Below are positions 21,740 through 33,299 of a DNA stretch of 64,000 bases, piece by piece; position 1 is the first letter of the stretch; the number at the start of each line of letters is the position of its first letter. The DNA is taken from NCBI GenBank assembly GCA_005406025.1, contig BGZK01000101.1, forward strand, positions 310,001 through 374,000. Direction: 5' to 3'. This stretch comes from Eumeta japonica. Its lineage: Eukaryota; Arthropoda; Insecta; Lepidoptera; Psychidae. The position numbers and the translations under genes are program-made. The notes beneath the pieces are model-generated. The model saw nothing but the letters and a program-made list of their open reading frames with translations. It was not told the origin of the DNA and did no database searches.

Positions 21740-22105
21740 ATTCGTGATTGAGCCACTTAAGTTTCATGCCCTAAATTCTGGAGAAATAAACTAACAGACA
21801 AACACAACAGTGATCATATTTTTTCCATCAGATGTACGAACCTCAGAAGAAAAATTTAGGAATATTAACGCATTTATAATTCGAAGAAAATGTATGGGAA
21901 TAGGGAATTACCCCCTTTTCCCCAAAGTTACTGAGCATAAAATTTTGAAATATACAGTCTCACAAATAAATAACTAAAAAAGTCTTTAATTACCACGAAG
22001 TACGCAAAATAGTTGTGATGAAAAAAATGTGTATAAAACGTGTTATTTAATTTCACCGATAATAATCAATGAGACGATTTATTAATGCGAAACCACGTGG
22101 AACCA
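21740..22105 (+). repeat. Dispersed repeat, decayed copy related to 32230-32780
   Basis: The right part ('AAAAAAATGTGTATAAAACG', 'TTTAATTTCACCGATAATAA', then 'GCGAAACCACG') aligns with 32665-32745, which leads into the typical 'CGGAACCCTC' end. 'AACTAACAGACAAACACAAC' is near the left side. Confidence 0.5.
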
Positions 22106-22289
22106 AATTCAATTTCAGCCATTTTCTTTTAATTGCTAAATATTGAAAGTCTTTTATGTGTGTCATTTCACAAATTCTATATTTCCTGTTTATTATTATT
22201 ATCATTAGGATAGTGCTATTAATCTATCAGATACAATAAACAATAGACGGAAGATTTATGTACCGCAGAAACGTTGTACAAGATAAGTA

Positions 22290-22440
22290 TACCAACAGTG
22301 TTGGAGGAGCGCGATGACACAATAGAGCACTCGTTACTCGAGTAAACAACGGACAAACGCATCGATTGGGGGAAAGAAGTGGGCGCTGATTTGGCGCGAA
22401 GCCGGCGCGGGAACGCGGCCAGGGCTGCCACACTTGGACA
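22290..22440. other. GC-rich block
   Basis: 'GGCGCGAAGCCGGCGCGGGA' and 'CTCGAGTAAACAACGGAC' occur in AT-rich DNA. Two minus-strand frames are open in parallel (22219-22433), so neither is convincing as coding. Possible regulatory island. Confidence 0.3.
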
Positions 22441-22444
22441 TTAG

Positions 22445-24600
22445 CCTTGGCAACAATTATGTTATATCAATACTTAAGTATTGTGTCGCTTTCGATTTAA
22501 GTACATTCTGTTTCTTATTACTTTTCGTCATTTTCGCGGAATAAAAATAGCCTTTTCTAATATTTTTCACGTGCAGTGAATTACTAACACGCAATTACTG
22601 TATTGTATAGCTTCAGCGGGGATATTATACTCGGTGCGCAAGAGTGCGATAATTTATTAAAAGCCGCGCGTGGCTCCCAGGTCACAAAGATAGTGGAAAT
22701 GTCGACCATGTTTCCTTTTTAAGAACACTTTATGATAGTCAATCAAATAAAATGTGTTGCAATCGGCACACTATTGTGGTGTCGATTGATGCATTACAAA
22801 CTATCTATATTCTTTATGGTACAAGCTTGATAGCTAACAATTAATTTTAAATAATGTATTTTATGAATATTAGAGTTGCCTACAACTATTGGCGTTTACT
22901 TACTATATTCAGAAGTAAACCATAAATTCTTAACTTTAAAATAATCTGTGTTTACAGTTTTTTTGTGTAATTTTATCTTCTGGTGTCGAATGTATTCAAG
23001 TATTCGTATTCTGTAACGCTATTTCAATTTCGGTAGTTGCCGCTTTGGGGCCTAAATATTTGAGCCTCAAAAAGCCGCTTATGAAGCTCAAATATTTAGA
23101 GCTTCTTGAATGCGTGAATTTGAAATTTATGAACGGTTTTCGACTGAATATAACTTAATCCGAAAGTATGCTTGTACGATTTCACAGATATATTTTGCAA
23201 GATGCGGAAATTACGGAAATTCCAACAGTTTTATATAATGAGAAACTTAATATCACTATACTTCGTTCAATAATCAGAGGCGAATGGAATTTTCATACAT
23301 TTTAAGCTTCGTCTATATTATTTTAGTTTAGGAAAGTTATTTTATTGAGTCGCCGAAAATTAATAGAATACTATTTTTCTATTAATTAACTTAGTCTAGA
23401 GTTTGTCTATAGTACTCTCGCGTCGCGTGGGTCAATGCAAAGTAATAAGTACTGTCGAACGCGGCAATAAAGTGCAAAATGGTGAGCCCACGCGCGATAG
23501 CTAACTAGGTAGGTAGACGAAAAGACATCTTTCGAAATTATCAAAGAAGTGTTATATCTCTTATGCCGTAACTATTATTTGCAGCTTTTATAAATGCAAT
23601 TCAGGGCTGCACCCTTAGACATTTACTGTTAGATTAAACATGTATTGTATCTAATGAAATAAAAATTATAACTCATTTGTGTGTATGCTGAAAGAAACAA
23701 AGATGTAATTTTATTTTCAGGAAATAGAGTAAGTAACTCCTATTGAATATGTTTAATGTAGCACTTTATTGTGTAGACATTGGTAAAACAAGAACTTTAT
23801 ATTATAGGATTGAACGTGTATTTCTAATGTCCACAATAGTTATAAATAAATAAATATTTGACATATTTGTTGAAAAACAAAAAAAAAACTGAATAGTATG
23901 TATTAATTTTATCTCGGTTGCATACTGTTACAATATATTGTGGTATTTATATAACAGTCTTAAAAGATGTAGTAATAATAAAACTAAATTTTACACATCA
24001 TAAAATAAAATACACTGTGGAGAGAAAGAGAAACTTTTTACTAATAAAAACAAAACAAGAAAATTGTTTTTGGCGTAAAATCCCTTACCTCGATAGTCAA
24101 GATACAAAACCTAAGAAAATAAAACATATTTCAGTTTATCGCTCAAATGTCATTCTTTGATCAATGAAATGATAAATCGTTTTACACTTAAGAGATGCAT
24201 AAAATTCATAAAATTCTATTGTTATTTTACTCTGTATTTGATTAGAATTAGTAGCAATAGAAAATTTGGACAATACAAAAGTACAACCATAACGATCGTT
24301 TAAAAAACATTCGATTACTAAAAACATTCATTAATATCAATCAAACAACATTGAATTAAATAACTATTTTCAATATTATATCAAGGAAAGCAAGCCTAAA
24401 GTGAATAAAAGAAATATGATCTCAATAAGTAAAGTATTTCGGACGTTATCGTGACCACGTACATTAATTAATTCATACGTATAGACATACGGACGCCCAC
24501 ATAATTATTTTAAAGTGAAAACTTCTTGAAGCGTGTTGAGCATTTTTCATTCGTTTTTTCTTTATATATAATAATATGCTATAAATAAGTATAAGTGCAA
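22445..24600. other. AT-rich non-coding stretch
   Basis: No gene or known repeat. Around 23415-23505, 'CGCGTCGCGTGGGTCAATG' and 'TGAGCCCACGCGCG' form a loose inverted pair. The 80-codon ORF at 23918-24160 is Lys/Ile-rich and probably chance. Confidence 0.4.
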
Positions 24601-24602
24601 TC

Positions 24603-24630
24603 TAGAGAGAGAGAGAGAGTATATATATAA
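24603..24630. repeat. AG/TA microsatellite
   Basis: An uninterrupted AG run of about eight units passes into a TA run, directly before the repeat at 24640. Confidence 0.9.
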
Positions 24631-24637
24631 GCGAAAT

Positions 24638-24855
24638 ACCACTGAATGACTGATTGACTCATCGTGAAATCTCCGAAACTACAAGTCCGATTGACTTGAA
24701 ATTCGACATAGTTACTATTTTCGGGACGTAGACGCTTATTAAGAACATATTTTAAAATCTTATCCTATCCATATCATAATCCAAATCCTATCTAAAAAAT
24801 GTTTCGTCATTTTTATATCTACGCAGATAGAGCCGCGGGAAAAAGTTAGTATGCA
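24638..24855 (+). repeat. Interspersed repeat ('TGACTCATCGTGAAATCTC' type)
   Basis: It begins 'CTGAATGACTGATTGACTCA', continues 'GAAACTACAAGTCCGATTGA', 'TTGAAATTCGACATAG' and 'GGACGTAGACGCTTATTAAG', and ends 'CTACGCAGATAGAGCCGCGG' then 'AAAAAGTTAGT'. From memory this is a very common lepidopteran repeat whose consensus end is 'GAAGTCGCGGGCAAAAGCTAGT'. Confidence 0.7.
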
Positions 24856-24894
24856 TGTATACGAGGCGATCAAAGTTCAAGACAGCACTCGTTT

Positions 24895-25170
24895 TTGGCT
24901 AGTTGAAAGCAATGCATACAGTTCTCATTATGAGACGTGCAATATACACCCATACATGCGGGATCTGGAACCTCTAAGACATTTTTCAAATACCGTAATT
25001 CTGTAGATATCCATAAGTTCGACGACAGCATTCAAACACCTGTCAGGTGTGTGTTTCGCAAATGTAAACAATCATCGGAAGCATTCGGCTCCACGAAGAT
25101 AGCCGACAACGCCCGAATACCTTCGACCCCGAGCTGACACGTCGAAATGTACCAATTTTCGGTGAGTAAT
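24895..25170. other. Moderately GC-rich segment ending at a good splice-donor match
   Basis: A 66-codon plus-strand frame (24937-25137) ends shortly before 'TTTTCG' + GTGAGTAA at about 25157. This could be a non-coding or short coding exon, but no acceptor or family is visible. Confidence 0.2.
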
Positions 25171-26230
25171 TATTCGCGAAATAATCAAACGGAATGTAAT
25201 TGCAATCATTTGTAAAAAAAATAATTTATGAATAATAGCACAAAATACGGCGACACTTGCGTGCAAAAACAAAAATAAACGTAAATTTCTGTAGTTTGAA
25301 CATAAAGTTCTAAATAATGGTCATTGCATATGATGAAATTGAATATAGTTATTATCCGTATTCATGCGGCGGCCATTTCGGGAAATATCAATTGAAATTC
25401 AAAATAATACTTAAATCATACAATTGAATACAAGAAAATATTTGGAAAATCCAAAAGTGCACGACTCATAATGTTCATTCGTTTTTTGTTAATAACTATT
25501 AAACGACACAAATCAAGTTAACCATTTTCAATACCAATCTCCGGACAGTGGATCTAAAGCTATTAAAAAAATGGATCAAATTAGTGAATTTTACGCTCGC
25601 TATCGTGTCCGGAACGAAAAAGTGTTGATTGACAGGAAATTTCTTTGACTATTTTTATAGTTTTTTCTAATTGTATTATGTTAAATCGATTTGAACCAGT
25701 GATAGAATTAATCTTCATTAAATTATCTATCAAATAGTGCACAGGTTAATAAAATTACATGAATTATTAATCGTGTTATTGATGAAAAAAGTTACGAAAT
25801 TGAGGAAAAAAAATTATTCGTTCGTAGAGCACTTCTTAATGCTTCGCATTATGAGTCGTGCAATTATGATTTGATGTTAGAACTGAATCTTTTAAATATG
25901 TCTAAAAGCGGATGAAAATGGATAAAGTTAAGATACAATTGCAATAGCCTTTTTATGATGACGATATTTTAAAATGATGTTATATTATAATAATTATATT
26001 ATACAAATATACGTATATATTAATTATGATAACATTTCCATTATTACATCATTTAATGATTGATTTCTTCAAGGATATGTATTAAATAATAATAATTAAA
26101 AACAGTATATGCACTTACCACTTGTGATTTGTAATAAAAATCCCTTTTCGCAATTAGAACTCGTTTTATTTACATGTTCCTTCACACTCGTCGTCCGCCT
26201 GACATCGACTGTCCTCCCTTGCTTCTCTCC
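25170..26230. other. AT-rich non-coding stretch
   Basis: Nothing supportable. 'CTCATAATG' and 'TTATGAGTCGTGC' words recur but do not form a clear repeat. Confidence 0.45.
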
Positions 26231-26231
26231 G

Positions 26232-26985
26232 ACCATTTTTAGGGTTTCTAACCAAAATTAGCAAGAACGGAACCCTTATAGTTTCGTTATGTCCGTTCGT
26301 CCGTCCCTCCGTCCGAATGTCACAGACATTTTATTCAAAAACTACAAGACGTACATTGGTTAAATTTATAGTGTAGGCGTCTTGTATAGGCCGCTACTTA
26401 GTTCGGTAGTTAAATAACAAAAATAAACATTTCTAAGAGGGGAGCAATCCATACATGTAACAAAAGCTGAAAAAAAAATTTTTCAGCAAACATAAACGTG
26501 TGGTACACATTTGGACAGTTCTTTTAAAAACACATTAAGGTTTTTTATGCAATTTTTCTGATTACGTAAATAATTTCGTAAATAGTCACTCCGAAAGTGG
26601 TAGAAATTGTATCCCTCCCTTTTATTTCTAAACCGTATAACCAAAAGATGTGAAAAAAATAATAATACTTTTAACGAAAATTGTTTTGAACATGGTCGGA
26701 TAAATCGTTTTTGAGTTAGTGCCGAAAAATTGTGCTTCTCAACAAAAGGACGTAAGTGCCATGAAGATATGCTCTCTTGCTGATGCACTTTAAATCACAC
26801 TATTTTAATAGAAATAGCCTACCTACCTACTCGTTTTTCTAGTTACAGGCGACTAAAGTGCTTACAACAATTCTGTGCAGAAAACTTTACAACGTACTTT
26901 TTTATGTGTAATGAATTGCATTGTAATTATGGATACGGAGCCCTATAATAAACATGGTTCGACATGCTCTTGGTCAGTTTTTTTA
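26232..26985 (+). repeat. Large dispersed repeat 'Z', copy 2 (~750 bp)
   Basis: It starts 'TTTTTAGGGTTTCTAACCAA', then has 'TCCGTTCGTCCGTCCCTCCG', and ends 'TACGGAGCCCTATAATAAAC' then 'TTCGACATGCTCTTGGTCAG'. It aligns with 20085-20845 over nearly its full length, same orientation. The 101-codon minus-strand ORF (26483-26788) lies wholly inside and is incidental. Confidence 0.85.
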
Positions 26986-26989
26986 TATT

Positions 26990-27880
26990 TATTGACAGTC
27001 TGAAAACATCATTTTAGAATATATAAACACAAAATCACTTTATGTCGCCGCAGTAAAATCACAACAGTTTACAATGTACTCTTCATTTTAACGCGTCAAG
27101 CTGTATATTAATTGTATATACCTTTATGATGTTATTATAATGATTTATCAATTTTTAAGCATAATATTTATTATTTATTTTATTCAAATTTTTATATAAT
27201 TTGAACAATCTAACGTAGGCCGTCAGCAAACCTATTTTTAATAATATTAAATTGAGAGCGAAATTTCTTCATTTATATCTATTTTTATTACTAAACTGTC
27301 ATTTTATTGTACATTATATACCAAATCGAGACTTATAATGCTTAGTAATTTTGAAAGTAGAATAAGTCTAGCATGCGCAACGTCCAAGGGTCAAAATTGT
27401 TAACAAAACTAGACTTTAAATCCAGTTACAAAGATAAATCCCTTTGTGAGACACACTAGTAGGAGGTCAGAATAGGTACCGAAGTAAATAACTTCCTAGA
27501 AATTTCCAGTTCGGCAGTAAAGCCACAAGTTTAGGGCAGTTAGGAGGGAATGGGTTAATTTCTTATCTCGCTCTAGAAGTTGCGGGAAGCTGGAGCGACA
27601 CACCTGAGAGTTTGAACACTAGAGGTGTTCTCATTTACTTGTATTAGAGGAGCGAAGTTTAGTTATTATTCATGAAGTATGTCTGACTTAACCTAGGATC
27701 AAGATGGATATGCTTAGTACAACATAACACCATTCACGTTGATGATATTGTGCGCGAACGATTGAACTTAATAATGAATAAATAAAGACATGCGTTGTTT
27801 TCGACTAGGTACTACCCGAAAACATTATATTTTGCTTGAATAAAACCAACACAGTGATAAATTATTATAGGTTATGTAAT
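26990..27880. other. AT-rich non-coding stretch
   Basis: No ORF of note and no recognised repeat. Confidence 0.5.
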
Positions 27881-27883
27881 GAA

Positions 27884-28035
27884 TAGGAGCGACGATGTTA
27901 GGCTCAGTAGTTAAAAGCGTCTAATCAAAAGTTATTGGGTTCGACCTTGGACGCAGATAATTTGAGGAAATTTGAATTAATCCACTCCTTCCGTGCCTCC
28001 AAGAGCATGTTAAACCTTCGCTCCCAGATATTTTT
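27884..28035 (+). mobile_element. tRNA-derived SINE
   Basis: An A-box-like 'TTAGGCTCAGTAGTTAAAA' (27898-27916) is followed about 40 bp later by a B-box-like GGGTTCGACCTT (27937-27948). A tRNA-unrelated part then ends 'TCCGTGCCTCCAAGAGCATG' and 'TTAAACCTTCGCTCCCAG'. That tail matches one I remember from lepidopteran SINEs ('GTGCCTCGGAGAGCACGTTAA'). No cloverleaf can be drawn, so it is not a functional tRNA gene. No clear target duplication was found. Confidence 0.75.
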
Positions 28036-28039
28036 TCTT

Positions 28040-28990
28040 TTTATTTTCTTTTTATATATAGCTCTATTTTATAGGTCGTGAACAACACTTGAAATACGTC
28101 ACAATACTTCAAGGATTTACATTTTAATACTGAGCTTTTCCACTTTACCACTCGTCAGAAGGCAGTTTTCGCTCAAGCTAAACGAGCCAGAAACTTTATT
28201 GTAGTAGCTCTTTTCAACTTTAAATGTTATACAACAACACATATATAAGTTTATAACTTAAAGAAACAAACCCGCTAGAAGTCGAACTGGTTATGTCCAC
28301 GAAGATTTATCCTTAAATATTCCCAAATTGTGTAAACACTTTGTCTTTTTTTTTAAATTGTTTAAATCCAAATTTTATGTAATCCACTATTTTATACGTA
28401 ATTTTTAATAAATTACATTTGTTCCTGAAATATAAAATGTAATTAATCGATTTTATCCCTTACTTTATACTATTTACATTAAAATAAACTTCGTTCCTGA
28501 CAGGGGTCACAGATCGCATATTTTTTTTGTTTGCTTATGAATTGTGAGCATATTTATTTTATTGCATGTAGTGAGACAGATAGACAGGCAGACAGACATT
28601 AATTTATATAAGGAAATACGAACATCACGATGAGAATTTGACAATCATTTCTTAATGAACTTTTGCTTCGTGAATCGTTATAAGTTTCGTAAAAAAGTAA
28701 ATGAATTTAATTTAATTTATGGTAGAGATTTAACTGACTAACGCGTTATTAAAGATAGACACCAGTGATGGAGTAAAACTATAGTTATCTGTTTTTGATA
28801 TTCGTTGGTTTTGAAATAATAAAATTGGGATTCAGAGTGAGATTTCTGTTATGAATAAATAATCTTGGCAAAAGCCAAAGTACTACAACCTACAAAGTCC
28901 TATACAAGGACTATGCTGTCCTTTTTATTAGAAAGGGTCGAATTCACGTCTCGACAAAGACGGGTAAGCTGACTGTGGAGATTTAAATCG
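28040..28990. other. AT-rich non-coding stretch
   Basis: An 'AGACAGATAGACAGGCAGAC' stretch at about 28574 may be the tail of an old repeat. Nothing else. Confidence 0.4.
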
Positions 28991-28997
28991 AATTAAA

Positions 28998-29128
28998 TCA
29001 CATATTCCATGACTCGGCGAGTGCATTAAATTGTCCGTTCCAGGCATTATCCCCGCCTCGTAGACACTTGTCCTTAGCAGCCCTCACCAAAGGCCGAAAC
29101 AACGTGCACGTTTTAAATATTTCATTCT
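28998..29128 (-). CDS. Candidate terminal exon with strong splice acceptor; product unknown
   Basis: On the minus strand a textbook acceptor, 'TTACTTTTTTCTGTTTCAG', ends at 29129. It is followed by a frame of about 43 codons: NEIFKTCTLFRPLVRAAKDK, then CLRGGDNAWNGQFNALAESW, then NM and TGA at 28998. GC content jumps exactly here. A possible internal donor (TTTG/GTGAGG) lies 39 bp in. The plus strand is also open over the same interval, which weakens the case. I do not recognise the peptide. The 124-codon ORF that contains it starts upstream of the acceptor in AT-rich sequence. Confidence 0.25.
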
Positions 29129-29129
29129 G

Positions 29130-29705
29130 AAACAGAAAAAAGTAATAAGCAGTCATTGAGGGCTGCCGACAGAAGAAAAATTTAAAACTATGAATTAACA
29201 GTTTCTCTTCGAGGCTCATAAAGTATATAATTTGTAAATTACAGAGAGAGGTATCTATATTTCTATATAGTTTACCTATTAACACAGTAAATTTTAAAGA
29301 AGAAAATTCAATAATTTCAATAACTTTGGCAAACTTATGAAACAAATAACTTCGATTCGTCAGCGATAACATTGTTTTTTACTAATGATTTTATTACTAA
29401 ACAAATGGTAATTTCATTAATTTTTTTTTGTTGTTAGTCTAAATCTCTTATTGTTTTTAACAATCGATTCGATGGTTTTTCAAAACGTTATTTTTAACTT
29501 TTTCTTTGTTGTATAATATACTATCATTAGTTAATTTTTCAGCCGTCGCATATTACAATTGTCCTGTTTTTTAGTTTTACACTTTTGCGATTTTCACAAA
29601 AAGGTGTTTTGTCGACGCCATAGGTGAAGTGTCGCACATTTTTTTATCACTGCAATTGTTGCCATTCTATAGTATGCTATTTATCACTGCATATTTTGTA
29701 AGAAA
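29130..29705. other. AT-rich non-coding stretch
   Basis: Nothing recognised. Confidence 0.5.
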
Positions 29706-29710
29706 ATATT

Positions 29711-30195
29711 AAAAAGACCAAGTGCGAGTCTGACTCGTATAGAAAGGGCTCTGTATTTATACAGAATTAATTCAAGATGAAACTTAATTTACTCTATACA
29801 TATTTTCTCTTCTTTAATATTCTGAGTTTTCCATGGAAATTTATGAAATAATAATTTTCGTTTGAGTTTTCTTATCGACTGTAAATAAGGACCTATAGAA
29901 CATATTTTTCTAATAAAAATTAGGTTCGTAATTTCGAAATCAAAACGGAGGAAATTTTTGATTTCAGTGTATTTTGATTAACACATTTTAATTTATGCAT
30001 TTCAAAATGACTGAAACATTACAATCAAAATTCTTTGATAAGTTTTTCATTGCCATTGCCCCCCAAAATTAACGCCCAAAATTATTCACGCTATACTATG
30101 TTTGTGATTTGGTCGCTCAACTCTGTACAGACAAACAGACACGCTAAGATCCTATTAGGGTTCCGTTTTCATATCGGGAGAACGGAAATCTAAAA
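29711..30195 (-). repeat. Dispersed 'AGGGTTCCG...CTTGGCC' repeat, reverse orientation
   Basis: It starts 'AAAAAGACCAAGTGCGAGTC' then 'TGACTCGTATAGAAAGGG', the reversed right end of the family. It ends 'ATTAGGGTTCCGTTTTCATA', preceded by 'CAGACAAACAGACACGCTAA'. The body differs from copies 1 and 2, so it is a different subfamily sharing the same ends. It is non-coding. Confidence 0.75.
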
Positions 30196-30499
30196 AAAAA
30201 AACATTATTCGTATTTCAAAATTACGCAAAATGCGAACCTATTTTTCAGCTCTGTTATTTTAAAAATATGTGGACACAAATCATTAGAGATGTTTAAGTG
30301 CTCTAATGATGCTCCATGGTCTTATTGTTAAGCTTTTGTTCTTCCCGAAAGCCCAATATGATTAATCTATTATACCTTTCGAGGCTATTGAATTTGCTCC
30401 TAATGCTCTTAATAATAACAAACACAAACAGCATCCTATTTTGGGAACGGGGCAACAATATGCGGAAGTGTTTCCTATATGTTACATCAAACATAATAA

Positions 30500-30735
30500 C
30501 GTGGGTGCGTCATCTCGCGATACTCGCGTGATACGCGACAGGAAAAAAACATTCCGGCGGTATAAAAAGAAGTTTCGCAGCTTGTTAAAGTTAAGTAATT
30601 AAAAGTTATATATAAAGCGACGACTCGAATGCCCAAAGGAAATTCCTTAAGGCGCGCGCACGTGTGAAAGCCGGCCGCTTTGAGTTTGCGCGAGAGCGAC
30701 CGACGCGTAAATATTATATCAAAATGCTGCGTTTC
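30500..30735. promoter_or_regulatory. GC-rich island with a TATA-like motif
   Basis: 'TCGCGATACTCGCGTGATAC' is followed by GGCGGTATAAAAAGAAG (TATA-like at 30561-30568). Then come TATATAAAGCG (about 30607) and a CG-rich block, 'AAGGCGCGCGCACGTGTG'. No initiator or ORF follows on the plus strand. The 84-codon minus-strand ORF (30487-30741) is unrecognised. Confidence 0.25.
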
Positions 30736-30739
30736 CATC

Positions 30740-31430
30740 AATATTGGTACAGTGCGAGTTTGTTTGCAATTTTAACGGTTTGCAGAAGTCGTTCACGTCG
30801 TTACGTCGTGTACTCACGCCACCGGCATGTGTAGGATGACGTGAAGAGAATTTTCTACAGTTTAAATATTCGTTAATAGGTTATTGAAATATTAAAAAAA
30901 AAAGAACGCCCCGCTCAGAATATTGAGTAAAATTGAATCGTCTTTTTTTTAGTTGATACGTGCATTTGAATTGCAATTTTTCTTTGCTTGTACATTTAAT
31001 GACAAGCAAAATAATAAACTATTTTAAGATTAATCGCTTAATGGCATAGCTTTCCAAACTCTAAAAGTATTTCTTGAATACAGTAATAAAAATGTTAAAA
31101 TTTATTGATAGCTATGCACTGACGAATATATAAAATGTTGAATATGAAAGTAAAACTTAAAACCTGTAGAATCGATAAATAATAAAAATACTGCATTAAA
31201 ATATTAAAAAAAATTAAAATTAATGTTTAATTTTTATAGTAAATCGTTAAGCCTAACCCAAACAGATAACAATAAAACTTGAATAAAATCTTGCATTCAC
31301 TACTGAAATAAAAATTTAAAACCATTTAGATGTACCCAAAAAAAAAATTGTGAAAATATTCACTTTAGAAAAAAATGGCCAATTAGTGATCGGATACTGA
31401 ATGAATTTGGGAATTGAAGAATGACTGTCG
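30740..31430. other. Very AT-rich non-coding stretch
   Basis: Nothing recognised. Confidence 0.5.
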
Positions 31431-31599
31431 AACCCAAATCTAACGTTAAAATATTCCATTCCCGAGATCACGTATTCCAAATTACAGCTGCAGATGTTGC
31501 GACCCTGCTCATCTGAACGATATTATACAAACATCTTTTCGAACTACGGAACCCCCTTAAAATTTCCGACCTAAATTCCAACATCGCGCAGAATACAGA

Positions 31600-31900
31600 G
31601 TTCCAGTTTAAAACGGGCTCATACTTCACCCGGCACTAACAAACTTTCACCTTAGCCGCCGAGCCGTGATAAATGTATGCGTTGAACTTGAATTATGGGC
31701 CCGGGGCGTTCACGGCCCGCCGGCCGCACGCGCCGCGCCGTCCTCGGTACAATCAAAACGCTATCGAACGACGTCAATGTTATTGCTGCTGAATTAATTA
31801 CTGCGTTGCCGAAGTTCACTGACTAACTACACTCGGTCGGTGTAATGTTTCTGCTGTCTAAAGAAGGACGACTAATTTTGTCTTCTCCTTCTAACTTGTC
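31600..31900. promoter_or_regulatory. GC-rich island with homeodomain-type sites
   Basis: 'GGGCCCGGGGCGTTCACGG' and 'CCGCACGCGCCGCGCCGTCC' are followed by CTGAATTAATTACTGC, a TAATTA core. Several such islands occur between 31 and 49 kb. A conserved non-coding enhancer is a reasonable guess, unproven here. Confidence 0.3.
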
Positions 31901-32229
31901 TTCCCGAGTGATACACCAGAAGGACTACCAGACGCCGATGTTAGGTAGACTTTTTTTCGGTAGACTATCAGTACACTTAGACGGTAGAAAACTAACGTAA
32001 ATTTTGTTATGTTGTAGTGGAGTAGTGCACAAAGAGTGCGCACATAAAATAGAAATATTTTTTACGGTTTCGTAGTTCGACTATGGTTGAATATACTTTG
32101 AGTGTATTACCGTTAAGTTATGGATATATACGTCTTTTGAGTAAGCCAATTCATAACTAAAAAAAATAGAGCAATCGCATCACTTTTGTGGTTTCCTTAC
32201 ATCTCTTGAATAAACTCTACACTTATAAA

Positions 32230-32780
32230 GTAACATTCATCTCTGTCTGTCTGTTCGCTTCTCACGTCCCATTAACAAAAAGTTTCTCTTTGGTACATAT
32301 GCGGCATTAGGTAAGTGAACTTGCTAAATTTCACATACATAAATGAACTAGTTGTGATTTAGGAAATTCAATTTGGGACAAATTACGAAATCTACAAAAA
32401 ATTCAGTGCCTTAAGTGCCATATCGAAAGATGGATTTTTGAAGAGAACTATTGTTTACGAACCCTTTTTTTTAAACAAAAAGCTCAATGAAATAAACGAA
32501 AATCAAGCATGCTCCTTACCTCCGAAAAGGTCTTTGAATTTGTGAAAAAAAAATGCAAAATGAAAAATAAAAAGCCACAGTCAAGCTCACCTAAAAATCT
32601 AGATAAAAATATTAAACTTTTAAGTTAATCAGAAAACAATCATTAATCAGAAAACACAAAACATTCGTGAAAAAATGTGTATAAAATGTATTGCTTAATT
32701 TCACCGACGACTAATGCGACTATTTATAAGTACGGAACCCTCTTCAAGTGCGCCCGAGTCTTATTTGACCGATTTTTCCG
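32230..32780 (+). repeat. Dispersed 'AGGGTTCCG...CTTGGCC'-type repeat, decayed copy
   Basis: The right end is clear: 'TACGGAACCCTCTTCAAGTG' then 'CGCCCGAGTCTTATTTGACC'. The interior 'AAAAATGTGTATAAAATG' / 'TTAATTTCACCGACG' aligns with 22019-22098. The left boundary near 'TCTGTCTGTCTGTTCGCTTC' (about 32240) is an estimate. Confidence 0.55.
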
Positions 32781-32825
32781 AATCATACGATTTACTTAAG
32801 TGAGTATTATGTACGTACTAGGTTC

Positions 32826-32850
32826 TGCTCACGGCTTCGCCCGCGTGGAC
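32826..32850. repeat. Short repeat tail ('GGCTTCGCCCGCGTGGA')
   Basis: 'CTCACGGCTTCGCCCGCGTG' is a phrase I recall at the end of many lepidopteran repeat copies. Only this stub is visible. Confidence 0.4.
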
Positions 32851-32889
32851 TTTGAACACATTCCTTTATCTTACGAGTATGTATCGACA

Positions 32890-33140
32890 GTTTATTATCT
32901 CAATCCCAATCCTGAATTCGATACCGATTTGTCTCACTTTTGACTTTGATCGCAGTGTCACTTTTAATTCAGAACCCGATCTCGGACTAAGTAGATTAGG
33001 GTTAAGAAGCCCCGCTCTGATTTCTGACGTCGGCACCGTTCCTTATTCCGATTCCGAACATGCTCTTGGTTCTAATTTTTATTCCCCTTTCGATTCCGTC
33101 CTCATCCGCTCTCGACTTTCGATTCTGCTCTTCGTCTTGT
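32890..33140 (-). repeat. Degenerate hexamer-like repeat segment, reverse orientation
   Basis: On the minus strand the words read 'GAATCGAAAGTCGAGAGCGG', 'GGAATCGGAATAAGGAACGG' and 'GGTATCGAATTCAGGATTGG', like the plus-strand segments at 9.05, 14.95, 16.4 and 42.0 kb. Loss of stops in such sequence explains the 148-codon ORF at 32852-33298. Confidence 0.45.
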
Positions 33141-33299
33141 TTCCAATAAAGGAAGCTCGGATCATCAAACAGAAGAAATTTAAAAGCATCTGTTTTGAAT
33201 ATCTAATTGTTAGTATCATTAAATCCTTCATTAGATTGATCAGCCATATTATTTGTATCATATCGAAGATAAACTTTTTCAAATACAAAAATTCGTAGG

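Noticed and set aside
27884..27960. tRNA gene
   Set aside because: A and B boxes are present, but no acceptor stem or cloverleaf forms and a SINE body follows.
32852..33298. 148-codon ORF, the longest in the track region
   Set aside because: It is open because of a stop-poor hexamer-like repeat, then runs into Ile/Lys-rich AT sequence; no domain.
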